The position numbers and the translations under genes were made by a program. Under the pieces are notes generated by a model that worked only from the letters and a program-made list of their open reading frames with translations, did not search any database and was not told the origin of the DNA. Shown here one piece after another: positions 27,594-35,570 of a stretch of 64,000 nt of DNA; position 1 is the first letter of the stretch; every line of letters starts with the position of its first letter. The stretch comes from an uncultured Clostridia bacterium (GTDB lineage Bacteria > Bacillota > Clostridia > Christensenellales > Borkfalkiaceae): positions 1 through 64,000 of the forward strand of contig CALVZS010000001.1 in assembly GCA_944372575.1 (NCBI GenBank), read 5' to 3'.

Positions 27594-27648
27594 GCCATAA
27601 CAAGACGAGAGAGCTACTCATGCAGCTCTCTTCCTTTCTTGTTGTGGC
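27594..27648 (-). promoter_or_regulatory. Two-tier leader hairpin before RNase J
   Basis: Outer 12-bp stem (27594-27605 with 27637-27648, one mismatch) encloses an inner perfect 8-bp stem AGAGAGCT/AGCTCTCT (27608-27615 with 27624-27631). It ends 2 bases before the AAGGAG site of rnj, and begins 19 bases past the upstream gene stop, so it lies in the intercistronic mRNA. No T run follows on the minus strand; one follows on the plus strand, where no gene precedes it. Confidence 0.6.
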
Positions 27649-27667
27649 GTAAATTTTTTTGTTCTGT

Positions 27668-29164
27668 TCAGAAGTTCAAATCGGACTTCTCCACGATCGC
27701 CGTCTTGATAAGTCCCTCGCTCAGGAGCTGCTCTTCGCTGCGATAGGCAAACTCGGAGGAATAGTCGACGGGGTCGCGGTCGGACTTGCCCGTGCCGAGA
27801 TTCTCCATGAGCATCTCCACGAGCCGCACGGCGCGCTTCAAGGCAACGCCGCTCTTTACCTTGACCATCATCGGGGTCTTTTCATACATCTTGATATCCC
27901 CCGCAAAGCGCTGGTGATAGACGCTGGAAGGAAATTCATCCGGATTGAGAGCGAGATACAGGCACAGCGTCCTGCCGCGCACGCTGATCTTTGCAACGGT
28001 ATCCCCCGCATAGGAGAAGCGGTCGTTCGACCAGCTCATCTGTGAGGAGATGCGTGCATAGGACAGGAAGGCGTTCTTCAGCGTAAAGTAGTACCCCTTC
28101 ACTTCCTCATCGCTCTCGACGATCTTCGCCTTGAAACTGCGCTTGTAGCGCGTTGTCAGATTGCTCCCCGCCGGAACTGCGGAGGCTGCGGCGATTGCAA
28201 GCTCCTGCTCCGCGTCCGCCCCGGGCGCAGGCTCGGACTCCGGCTCAGGCTCCGGCTCCGGTTCGGAAACAGGCTCGGGGGCAGGCTCGGCCTGTACGGC
28301 AGGTTCCGGCTCGGAAACGGGCGCGGCTGCGGAAACGATCGCCGGCGCAGGCGGGACAAGCGTCCCCTCCTCTTTCAGCCGCTGCACAACGCTCTCGGCG
28401 AGCCTCGAATAATCGAGGCGCGCGACAACGGCATCGGCGATTTTATCGATGCCGCTCTCATCCACCGTAACGTCGAACTCATTTTCCAAAACGGAGGAAA
28501 CGCGCTCGGCGATGAGGTCATAGTCGATGAGCGGAACGCTCTCGGCCACTTTGTCCGCAATGGCGTTCTCGTCGGGCTGAGGAACGACGGCGGCGACCTT
28601 ATCCGCAATGGCGTCCGCATCCACGGGAGGAAGCGCGGCGACCACTTTGTCTGCGATCATGTCGCAGTCCGGCTCGGGCAGCACGGAGGCGATCTTCTCG
28701 GCAAGCACGTCGTAATCAAACGCATCCTCTGCAGGCGTCTCCGGCTGCTCTGCGGCAGCCGCGGGCGCAGAAAGCTCCTCCCGCAGCGCGGCGATCTTTT
28801 CGTCCAGCGCTGCCTGCAGCTTCTGCATCCCCTCGGCGAACTTCTCGTCGAGCGCCTTGGCGGTCTGTTCGGCGTTTGCCTTCATCCCCTCCAGAACGGC
28901 ATCGCGCAGGGCTGTGCGCTCCTTATTTTCCGAATCGTAGATGGCGCTGTTTTGCTGGGAGAGATATTTGAACTCGGAAAGAAGGGACTGCACCCCCTCC
29001 CGGAACGTTCCCGCAAGGGCTTCATAGGCAGATACCTGCTGGGCGGACGTAAACTGCAGCTCCCGGCTGACGGACTGGCGCACTTCCTCCAGTTTTCCCG
29101 TCACCCCGCGGTACATGCCCTCCATGACCAGGCTCTTTCTGTCACTCTGTTTTGTCTCTTCCAT
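27668..29164 (-). CDS. Unknown protein: coiled coil, 16-residue repeats, acidic-proline linker and conserved-looking C-terminal domain
   Basis: A 498-residue soluble protein not assigned to a family. Residues 1-135 are helical and coiled-coil-like. Residues 150-228 hold five tandem 16-residue units of the type DxDxIADKVAAVLPxP, with a degenerate sixth to 263. Residues 270-335 are a Glu-Pro/Ala-Pro linker. Residues 345-498 form a compact domain with Lys, Trp and aromatic residues (YYFTLKNAFLSYARISSQMSWS). AAGGAG nine bases before ATG 29162-29164. It precedes RNase J in one apparent transcript. No signal or membrane span. Confidence 0.76.
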   Translation of the reverse strand: MEETKQSDRKSLVMEGMYRGVTGKLEEVRQSVSRELQFTSAQQVSAYEALAGTFREGVQSLLSEFKYLSQQNSAIYDSENKERTALRDAVLEGMKANAEQTAKALDEKFAEGMQKLQAALDEKIAALREELSAPAAAAEQPETPAEDAFDYDVLAEKIASVLPEPDCDMIADKVVAALPPVDADAIADKVAAVVPQPDENAIADKVAESVPLIDYDLIAERVSSVLENEFDVTVDESGIDKIADAVVARLDYSRLAESVVQRLKEEGTLVPPAPAIVSAAAPVSEPEPAVQAEPAPEPVSEPEPEPEPESEPAPGADAEQELAIAAASAVPAGSNLTTRYKRSFKAKIVESDEEVKGYYFTLKNAFLSYARISSQMSWSNDRFSYAGDTVAKISVRGRTLCLYLALNPDEFPSSVYHQRFAGDIKMYEKTPMMVKVKSGVALKRAVRLVEMLMENLGTGKSDRDPVDYSSEFAYRSEEQLLSEGLIKTAIVEKSDLNF

Positions 29165-29203
29165 CGGTAATCGCTCCTTGCTGCGTTTCACGATCTTTTT
29201 TTC

Positions 29204-29232
29204 ATTTTACACCAAAACGGCAGAAAAGTAAA
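29204..29232 (-). promoter_or_regulatory. Promoter of repeat protein-RNase J transcript
   Basis: Minus strand TTTACT (29227-29232), 17 bases, TAAAAT (29204-29209); a moderate match, but the only candidate upstream of this gene. Confidence 0.58.
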
Positions 29233-29325
29233 TACTTTGTCGTCCTTTTTTTCCGAAAAAGGGCGAAAAAATCCCCGTTGCCCCCCACCATGTACGGGGG
29301 TGGACGGAAAATTCCCCTCAAACGC

Positions 29326-29354
29326 TTGTCAAACGGAATAAAATAGAATATAAT
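29326..29354 (+). promoter_or_regulatory. Promoter of serC-serA-DUF3795 operon
   Basis: TTGTCA (29326-29331), 17 bases, TATAAT (29349-29354). The leader has a small TCCCGG-GCGT-CCGGGA hairpin (29365-29380). Confidence 0.84.
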
Positions 29355-29402
29355 GAATAACAAATCCCGGGCGTCCGGGAAATACGAAAAAGAGGTGATA
29401 CC

Positions 29403-30476
29403 ATGAGAGCTTACAACTTCTCGGCAGGGCCTTCCGCCCTTCCCCTGGAAGTGTTACAGGAAGCACAGCGCGATTTTCTCGACTTCGACGGTACGGGCAT
29501 GTCCGTCACGGAGATCTCCCACCGCAACAAAGCGTTTGAAGCGATCGTGCGCGAGGGCGAGGCGCTCCTGCGCGAACTCATGGGCATTCCGGACGACTAT
29601 GCCGTCCTCTTCGTACAGGGCGGAGCAAGCACGCAGTTCGCCGCCGTTCCCCTCAATCTGATGCACACGGGCAGGGCGGACTATGTTGTCACGGGAAACT
29701 TTGCCAAGAAGGCGTGGCAGGAGGGAAAGCTCTACGGCGACGCCGCCTGCGTCGCCTCCAGCGAGGATAAAACGTACACCTACATCCCCGACGTGGACGC
29801 CATCCCCTTCCGCGACGATGCCGACTATGTGCATATCTGCTCCAACAATACCATCTTCGGCACGCGCTATGTACGCTTTCCCGAGACCAAAGCGCCCCTC
29901 GTCGCCGATATGTCCTCGGAGATCTTATCGCGCGAGGTGGACGTGAAAAAGTTCGGCGTCATCTATGCCGGCGCACAGAAAAACCTTGCCCCCGCTGGCG
30001 TGACCATCGTCATCGCAAGGCGTGAGCTTATCCAATCCCCCCTTCCCGCCTGCCCCACCATGCTCCGATGGAAGGTGCAGGACGAAAACGGAAGCCTGTA
30101 CAACACGCCCCCCTGCTTCTCCATCTACATGGCGACGCTCGTCCTCAGATGGCTGAAAAAACTGGGCGGCGTGAAGGAGATGAATGCGATCAACGTCTAT
30201 AAGGCGGGGCTGTTGTACGACTTCATCGACAACTCCCCCTTCTATACCAACCGCGTGGAGAGGGAGTACCGCTCCATCATGAACATACCCTTTGTCACGC
30301 CGTCTGCCGAACTGGACGAAAAATTCGTCAAAGAGGCGGCACAGTGCGGGCTCGTCTCGCTGAAGGGACACCGTCTGGTGGGCGGAATGCGTGCCTCCGT
30401 CTACAACGCCATGCCCGTTGAGGGCGTGCAAGCGCTCATCGCCTTCATGAAGAAATTTGAAAGGGAGAATGCATGA
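29403..30476 (+). CDS. serC: Phosphoserine aminotransferase
   Basis: A 357-residue class V PLP aminotransferase converting 3-phosphohydroxypyruvate and glutamate to phosphoserine. NFSAGPSALP opens the protein, SHRNKAFEAI and QGGASTQFAAVP bind substrate and PLP, and the Schiff-base Lys lies in YAGAQKNLAPAGV near residue 196. AGAGGTGAT precedes ATG 29403. Its TGA overlaps the serA ATG, so the two serine-pathway enzymes are coupled. Full family length. Confidence 0.97.
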   Translation: MRAYNFSAGPSALPLEVLQEAQRDFLDFDGTGMSVTEISHRNKAFEAIVREGEALLRELMGIPDDYAVLFVQGGASTQFAAVPLNLMHTGRADYVVTGNFAKKAWQEGKLYGDAACVASSEDKTYTYIPDVDAIPFRDDADYVHICSNNTIFGTRYVRFPETKAPLVADMSSEILSREVDVKKFGVIYAGAQKNLAPAGVTIVIARRELIQSPLPACPTMLRWKVQDENGSLYNTPPCFSIYMATLVLRWLKKLGGVKEMNAINVYKAGLLYDFIDNSPFYTNRVEREYRSIMNIPFVTPSAELDEKFVKEAAQCGLVSLKGHRLVGGMRASVYNAMPVEGVQALIAFMKKFERENA

Positions 30477-31627
30477 TGAAGATTTTAAAGCTCAATTCGA
30501 TCAGTCCCGCCGCGGAGGAAGTGCTCCGCGGGTACGAATATTCGGACAGCGTATCCGATCCCGACGGCATCCTTCTGCGCTCCTTCTCCATGCATGACTA
30601 TCCCCTCGGGGAGAACCTGCTCGCCGTGGCGCGGGCGGGCGCGGGCGTCAACAATATCCCCATCGACGCGTGTACAGAGCGCGGCATCGTGGTGTTCAAC
30701 ACACCGGGCGCGAATGCAAACGCCGTCAAGGAACTGGTACTCTGCGAACTGTTTTTGGGAGGCAGGAAGATCGTGAACGGCGCCGTTTGGACGCAGACGC
30801 TCAAGGGAAAACCCGACCTTTCCAAACTGATCGAAAAGGGAAAGGGGCAGTTTGCCGGGCAGGAGATCACCGAAAAGACGCTCGGCGTCATCGGCCTTGG
30901 CGCCATCGGCGCGCTGGTCGCGAACGCGGCGCTCTCCCTCGGCATGAACGTACTGGGGTACGATCCCTTCCTCTCCGTTAAAAGCGCGTGGATGATCGAC
31001 CGCCGCGTGCAGTTCACGGACGACCTCAATGCCGTCTTTTCCGCGAGCGACTTCATCACGCTGCACGTCCCCCTTACCCCGGAGACGAAGGGCATGATCA
31101 ACCGGGAGACGCTTGCAAAGTGCCGCAACGGCGTTGTGATCATCAACAATTCGCGCGGTGAACTGGTGGCAAGCGGGGATATGGCGGCGGCGGTCGCAGA
31201 GGGTAAAGTGTCCCGCTATATCACCGATTTCCCCGACGAGACGCTTCTGGGCAGGGAGAATATCCTGTGTGTCCCCCACCTGGGCGCCAGCACGCCGGAG
31301 GCGGAGGACAACTGCGCCCGCATGGCGGCAAGGGAACTGACGGATTACCTGGAAAACGGCAACATCACGAACAGCGTCAACTACCCTGCCGTATCCCTGC
31401 CGCGCTCGAGTGCCGCGCGCGTCTGCGTACATCACAAAAACGTCAGGGAGATGCTCTCCAGGATCCTTGCCGTCATCTCCGCCCGTGGCATCAATGTGGC
31501 GCACATGCTCGATCAGAGCAGGGGCGAATACGCCTATCTCATCCTGGAACTGGACGACATCCCGGACGAGGAATGCCTCGCCCGCATCCGCGCGATCGAC
31601 GGCGTGCTCCGGGTGAGAAAGGTCTGA
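30473..31627 (+). CDS. serA: D-3-phosphoglycerate dehydrogenase (short ACT form)
   Basis: A 384-residue NAD-dependent dehydrogenase for the first step of serine synthesis. The NAD loop GVIGLGAIGALVANAA is near residue 142; catalytic-domain motifs NNSRGELV, PHLGASTPEAEDNCA follow. Residues about 315-384 form a C-terminal ACT domain (VCVHHKNVREMLSRILAVIS), the likely serine feedback site. It lacks the intervening domain of long SerA forms. ATGATG start with GGGAG five bases upstream of the first ATG. Confidence 0.95.
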   Translation: MMKILKLNSISPAAEEVLRGYEYSDSVSDPDGILLRSFSMHDYPLGENLLAVARAGAGVNNIPIDACTERGIVVFNTPGANANAVKELVLCELFLGGRKIVNGAVWTQTLKGKPDLSKLIEKGKGQFAGQEITEKTLGVIGLGAIGALVANAALSLGMNVLGYDPFLSVKSAWMIDRRVQFTDDLNAVFSASDFITLHVPLTPETKGMINRETLAKCRNGVVIINNSRGELVASGDMAAAVAEGKVSRYITDFPDETLLGRENILCVPHLGASTPEAEDNCARMAARELTDYLENGNITNSVNYPAVSLPRSSAARVCVHHKNVREMLSRILAVISARGINVAHMLDQSRGEYAYLILELDDIPDEECLARIRAIDGVLRVRKV

Positions 31628-31651
31628 AAGACTGCAAAAGGGGGAGCGGTA

Positions 31652-31930
31652 ATGGATCGGCAGATCTCCCCCTGCGGCGTCCTGTGCGCCGAATGCACGA
31701 AATTCCCGCATGACTGCCCCGGCTGCCGCGCCGTTGAAGGCAGGGCGTGGTGGACGGCATATGCGGGAATTTCCCAGTGTGCCGTATATGCGTGCTGCCG
31801 CGAAAAGGGACGCAAAACGTGCGGCGGGTGCGGCTTTTTGCCCTGTGAACGCTTCACGAAGGATCCCACCGTCTCCGATGAGGAGAACGAGAAACACCTT
31901 CAGCGGATGCTGGAAAATCTGAAAAAATAG
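31652..31930 (+). CDS. DUF3795 cysteine-rich protein
   Basis: A 92-residue protein with eleven cysteines arranged as CGVLCAEC, CPGC, C..C, CGGCGFLPC, the DUF3795 pattern, presumably a metal-binding fold. Function unknown. ATG 31652 with GGGGGAG at five bases, 24 bases after serA; it ends the serine operon just before a strong terminator. Confidence 0.8.
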   Translation: MDRQISPCGVLCAECTKFPHDCPGCRAVEGRAWWTAYAGISQCAVYACCREKGRKTCGGCGFLPCERFTKDPTVSDEENEKHLQRMLENLKK

Positions 31931-31938
31931 CAGCATTG

Positions 31939-31971
31939 TGCCGCGTCCCCTCTATCGGGGGCGCGGCATTT
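31939..31971 (+). terminator. Terminator of serine operon
   Basis: TGCCGCGTCCCC-TCTATC-GGGGGCGCGGCA (12-bp stem, one mismatch) followed by TTTTC. The loop contains the stop of the convergent YihY gene, so the hairpin may serve both strands. Confidence 0.78.
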
Positions 31972-32752
31972 TCATGCGATGCTTGCTGAAGATGACGCCC
32001 GCCACAAAACAGATCATCAGCCAGTACAGCCAGAGCAAAAAGACGATGATGAGCGTGAGGGCGCCGTACAGTTTTTCCTTGCTGCCGAACATGAGATAGA
32101 CGGAGAACGCGCCCGAGGCGAGCAGCCAGGCGAGCGACGTCAGAAAACTGCCGAATGCCAGCTGCCCTGCCCGATGCGCATATGGACAGACATACACATT
32201 GAGCAGCCATGCCGCCAGAAAACCAAAAAGCAGCAATGCCGCATACAGCACAACGTAGCCGACCGGCCGCGGCAGGCGGCGCGTGATGAGCGAGAGAAAG
32301 ACCATGACGCCGCCCGAAAGGGCAAATAAAAGCATCACGGCAACCGTCATGGCGATGGCGTTGACGCGCACCCGCCACCCCTTTCTCGCGAAGCGTTCAT
32401 GGTAGACGATCTCCCCGCTCCGCCGCAGATGATAAAAGAAGGCGGAGCTCGACCAGAGCGTTGTGGCAAGCAGAAAGATGTTCGCCCCCGCCGTGGCGCC
32501 CTGCGCGTTGTCCTTCAGAAAGAGAAGCAGATCGCGCGCCCAGCCGAACAGCTCAAGTTCGAGTACCTGCTCGAGCATCCCCTCCGTCCCGCCGAAGAGC
32601 AGTGTCAGCCAGAACAGAAAGGGTACGAGCGACATGATGAGAAAGAACACCAACGTGCCGGCAATCGTCGTTGCGCGGTGATGCGAAAAAATGCGCAGCG
32701 CCGCCCGCAGCCGGTGCATCGCTCTTTGAAAAAAATTCGCGCGCGCTTCCAT
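31952..32752 (-). CDS. YihY/BrkB family inner-membrane protein
   Basis: A 266-residue membrane protein with six hydrophobic spans and YihY-family features: FFQRAMHRLRAALRIF, TTLWSSSAFFYHLRRSGEIVYH, KGWRVRVNAIAMT, LYGALTLIIVFLLWLYW. Proposed roles for the family include envelope transport, none proven (the older RNase BN label is wrong). ATG 32750-32752 is chosen by homology; its ribosome site (GAGAC) is poor, and upstream TTG codons exist. Immediately upstream lies the hairpin array. Confidence 0.84.
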   Translation of the reverse strand: MEARANFFQRAMHRLRAALRIFSHHRATTIAGTLVFFLIMSLVPFLFWLTLLFGGTEGMLEQVLELELFGWARDLLLFLKDNAQGATAGANIFLLATTLWSSSAFFYHLRRSGEIVYHERFARKGWRVRVNAIAMTVAVMLLFALSGGVMVFLSLITRRLPRPVGYVVLYAALLLFGFLAAWLLNVYVCPYAHRAGQLAFGSFLTSLAWLLASGAFSVYLMFGSKEKLYGALTLIIVFLLWLYWLMICFVAGVIFSKHRMKMPRPR

Positions 32753-32819
32753 GTCTCTATCATGTGCAGTCCGCACATTTTTCAAGCAGGAAGAAAAACA
32801 GACGATCTGCAATAAATAT

Positions 32820-32943
32820 CCACCGGCATAGCCGGTGGTTTTTCAGTTTCGGGCTGTTAGCCCTAATACTACCAGCGGCGCGCAAGCCGCGCTTATGACG
32901 ACCTGGCAGTCATGCGATTGTTACTTGCCGCCCGTTAACGGGC
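32820..32943. ncRNA. Array of five palindromes: candidate structured RNA or non-autonomous transposon end
   Basis: Five hairpins in 124 bases: CCACCGGC-ATA-GCCGGTGG (32820-32838), GGGCT-GTT-AGCCC (32851-32863), GCGGC-N6-GCCGC (32875-32890), ATGAC-N9-GTCAT (32895-32913) and GCCCG-TTAA-CGGGC (32930-32943). No open frame explains it. Such strings of perfect short stems are typical of IS200/IS605-type ends and their guide-like RNAs, or of stand-alone structured RNAs. Nothing nearby encodes a transposase. Strand unknown. Confidence 0.42.
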
Positions 32944-33001
32944 CTTTCCTGTGCTTAACTTTCTTCTCCTATGCCTTTGCTCCTCTTTTTTGTTCCTTAT
33001 T

Positions 33002-33091
33002 CTAATTTTCCCGTTTGCTTTCTATCATTGCTTTTTCTTCTCTTTTTGCCTTTTTGCTTATTCCCTTTTCTTTTGCTCGTTTTTTGTTCAT
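33002..33091 (-). other. Lysine-rich 29-codon open frame in a purine-rich tract
   Basis: The minus strand from 33105 to 32960 is almost pure A/G. It holds a 29-residue frame beginning MNKKRAKEKG with an AGAGAGG site 8 bases upstream. A lysine-rich peptide is what any A-rich tract would encode, so coding is unproven. Together with the palindrome array it fills a 460-base gap without a recognised gene. Confidence 0.2.
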
Positions 33092-33108
33092 CGACAAAGC
33101 CTCTCTTG

Positions 33109-33135
33109 AACCCGCGGACTATCCGCGGGTTTTCT
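33109..33135 (+). terminator. Hairpin with T-rich tail
   Basis: AACCCGCGGA-CTA-TCCGCGGGTT followed by TTCTT on the plus strand. It could end a rightward transcript from the palindrome array. Confidence 0.5.
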
Positions 33136-33139
33136 TATA

Positions 33140-33172
33140 CAAAAAAGGACGAACGGGATACCCGTTCGTCCT
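33140..33172 (-). terminator. Terminator after acetyltransferase remnant
   Basis: AGGACGAACGGG-TAT-CCCGTTCGTCCT (12-bp perfect stem) followed by six Ts on the minus strand. Confidence 0.82.
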
Positions 33173-33213
33173 GTTTTATCGGGCAAATTATCGGCAGACT
33201 GCCCCGGATCCGC

Positions 33214-33762
33214 CTATGACGACGCAGGGCGATACATCGGATATCTTGTTTTGTCCTCCTCAGTGATTTCCCGCAATACCCTGCACGGAACGCCGACGGC
33301 AACCACGTTGCCCGGGATCGATCTTGTCACGACGCTTCCCGCACCGATGACCGTGTTGTCCCCGATTTCAACGCCTGCAAGGACGATCGTTCCTGCTCCG
33401 ATCCATACGTTGTTTCCGACCGCGATCGGCTTAGCGATCTCTATCCCCGCTCTGCGCATGTCCGGATCGATGGCGTGTTCCGCCGTCGTAAAGCAGAAAT
33501 TCGGCGCAACAAAGACATCGTCGCCGAAGGTCACCTTTGCTCCGTCGGTAATGATCATGCCGTGATTGGCATAGAAGCGGTCTCCCACGCTGATATTGTA
33601 TCCGTAGTCGCACCAGAACGGAGACATGATCACGGTGTCCTTTCCCGTTTTTCCCAGCAATTTCCGCAGAATCGCACGCTGCGCCCTTCTGTTGTTCGGA
33701 GACAGCCGGTTATATCGAAAGCATTTTTTCTTGGCTCTGCGGATCTCTTTCTCATAGGCAGG
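33214..33762 (-). pseudogene. 5'-truncated maltose/galactoside O-acetyltransferase (left-handed beta-helix)
   Basis: The frame carries the end of the Mac domain (YEKEIRRAKKKCFRYNRLSP) and a complete hexapeptide-repeat domain (GVEIGDNTVIGAGSVVTRSIPGNVVAVGVPCRVL) with the catalytic-type His in TTAEHAID. Upstream it meets an in-frame TAG at 33763-33765 with no start codon before it, so about 20 N-terminal residues are missing. The same frame beyond the TAG is a 38-codon GTG frame overlapping the slipin stop, unrelated to the family. TTG 33660 or an internal ATG could still yield the beta-helix alone. Confidence 0.66.
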
Positions 33763-33875
33763 CTAATTACAGGCCTGAAAGAAGCAGCCCGTCGGCACGA
33801 TCAGCTTTTTGTCCGCTCCTGTTCTCCCCCGTCCGTCCGGCAGCGCCGCACCTTTTTGAGTCCGCTTTTCCGGCT

Positions 33876-34982
33876 TCACTTTGTTCTGTCCCCCGTCAGA
33901 AGCTGCACGAGCTGCGCGGGAAGGTCGCCGCCGCTCACGTTAATGCTGCCCACCTTTTCGCAGATGCGTTCCACATATTCCCATTCCTTCAACTTGTAGA
34001 GCGTCGCGTTTTCGTCCATCAGACGCGCCGTATTGAGCAGGGAACGCGTGGAGGCGACCTCCTCGCGGCGGGTGATGACATTCGCCTGTGCGCGCTTTTC
34101 AGCGATCAGCACGGTATTCATGATGTCGCGGATCTCCCCCGGCAGGATGATGTCGCGCACGGCGGCACGGCGCACATCCAGAAACAGTTCCTTCCCCTTC
34201 TGCGCAATGACGCCCGTAAGATATTCTGTAAGCGCCTCCTTGTTTTCAAGGATCTCGTCGATGCGGTACTTGCCCACATATTCGCGCAGTGCCAGCTGTA
34301 CGGCGGTGTGGAGCTGCCTCTCATAGTCCTCCACCTGCGTGGCGACGCGCTCGAAATCGGCGATCGCATAGTCACAGATGCAGTTGATGCGCAGCGACAC
34401 CTTGTCCGCCGTCAGGATCTCCTGGCCCACGATCTCGCGCTGCACTGCGCAGTCAGGATAGGCGACGGCGCTGACCGCCACATCGCGCCGCCAGAAGAAG
34501 TACCTGCCCGATGGGAGAAAACGCACGAACTTTCTGTCAAAGTAGAGTGCGGCGCGCTCCCGCTCGCGCACCTCGATGAGCGTATAGAGCGAGGACGCAA
34601 GCCTGGAAAAGTACATGGCGGGGAAGTCCTGCGCCACCTCGGGCGTGGACACGTCGACGGGGCGGAACTCATGCGCATAGTCCTTCCAGAAGTAATACCT
34701 GCCCGCATCGGTGAGCAGCTCGCGGAACACGCCGTCCACGAAGTGCATCACATATTCGCCGTCGCGCACATCCGCGCGCACGATCTGCGCCGCAAAACCG
34801 GCATCTCGCTCGAGGACGTGCATGGGGACGCTCCCGGCGGGGCGCATCGCAGAGCTGCCGACGTCCAGCACCTCGATCTGCCGCGCGCCCCATGTGCGGT
34901 AGCGGCCCGCACCCAGAAGGCGCACAAATTTCCCGTTGACGGTGAGCAGGCCGCGCTGGTTTTCATTGATGATGACTTTCAT
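33876..34982 (-). CDS. SPFH/band-7 (slipin-like) protein
   Basis: A 368-residue protein with an SPFH domain: DRKFVRFLPSGRYFFWRRD, QEILTADKVSLRINCICDYAI, then LREYVGKYRIDEILENKEALTEYL and a Ala/Glu/Arg-rich oligomerising helix. Unlike most slipins it has no N-terminal membrane span; residues 1-150 form a beta-rich segment with two related units (GKFVRLLGAGRYRTW and RKFVRFLPSGRYFFW). AGGAGGAGAT just before ATG 34980-34982. The upstream 430 bases are noncoding and have a strong promoter. Confidence 0.86.
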   Translation of the reverse strand: MKVIINENQRGLLTVNGKFVRLLGAGRYRTWGARQIEVLDVGSSAMRPAGSVPMHVLERDAGFAAQIVRADVRDGEYVMHFVDGVFRELLTDAGRYYFWKDYAHEFRPVDVSTPEVAQDFPAMYFSRLASSLYTLIEVRERERAALYFDRKFVRFLPSGRYFFWRRDVAVSAVAYPDCAVQREIVGQEILTADKVSLRINCICDYAIADFERVATQVEDYERQLHTAVQLALREYVGKYRIDEILENKEALTEYLTGVIAQKGKELFLDVRRAAVRDIILPGEIRDIMNTVLIAEKRAQANVITRREEVASTRSLLNTARLMDENATLYKLKEWEYVERICEKVGSINVSGGDLPAQLVQLLTGDRTK

Positions 34983-35412
34983 ATCTCCTCCTGACGCGCG
35001 ATCGCGCAGAATTTGCATAACGCCCGATGGAGTGCGGCGGGTCTGCAGTTGAGTGTGCGGCGCAGCGCGCGGAACCAGACGGTCTGGCACGCCTTGCCGA
35101 CGCACGGTATCCCTGCAGACGCAGGGCGCACAGCCCCACTTCGGCTGCCTGCCCGAAGGCGGGTGCCGCACGGACGCCGTTTTGAGAGATCGATCCTCTT
35201 TTTTGTGCGCTCTTTCCGAGCGCATGAATGCACGCAGGCATTCTCCGTTCACCGCTCCGGTCAACGAGATCTCTCTCGTGTGGGATTCGAACCCACGTAA
35301 CGAAGGCTTTTTTTCGGGCGGATGTCCTTCTCATCCGCAGACGGACGGCATACGCTTTGGGACACCCTCGCGCACCGCGGCGAATCAAATACGCCCGCCC
35401 CTGTTCCGTCAT
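34983..35412 (-). ncRNA. Long structured leader or independent RNA with a T-arm-like hairpin
   Basis: No convincing gene in 430 bases between a strong leftward promoter and slipin. Hairpins on the minus strand include GCGGATG-AGAAGGA-CATCCGC (35320-35340), a T-arm look-alike GTGGG-TTCGAAT-CCCAC (35280-35296), directly followed by ACGAGA-GAGA-TCTCGT, and GAATGC-CTGCGT-GCATTC. A matching 5' acceptor half for an ordinary tRNA was not found. It is either a slipin 5' leader, a tRNA relic or a separate RNA. Confidence 0.38.
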
Positions 35413-35418
35413 GACATG

Positions 35419-35447
35419 ATTATAACAAAACGAATGCGACATTTCAA
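35419..35447 (-). promoter_or_regulatory. Leftward promoter of T-arm-like RNA/slipin
   Basis: Minus strand TTGAAA (35442-35447), 17 bases, TATAAT (35419-35424). Confidence 0.78.
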
Positions 35448-35530
35448 GTACATACGGAAAATTTTCCGGAATAATACAGTCAATATTCTCTTGGAAATGG
35501 CGTCTTTCTCCAAAAGACCGACTCTGCTGC

Positions 35531-35559
35531 TTGACAAGCCGACAAAAACATGCTATGAT
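35531..35559 (+). promoter_or_regulatory. Promoter of interrupted tRNA-like RNA
   Basis: TTGACA (35531-35536), 17 bases, TATGAT (35554-35559). A start near 35566 lies only about 5 bases before the tRNA-like 5' end, as for stable RNA genes. Confidence 0.85.
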
Positions 35560-35570
35560 CATCCCGTCAT

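Noticed and set aside
28150..28360. Short direct repeats in the DNA of the unknown repeat protein
   Set aside because: They are codon-level reflections of the Glu-Pro/Ala-Pro linker, not an independent DNA repeat.
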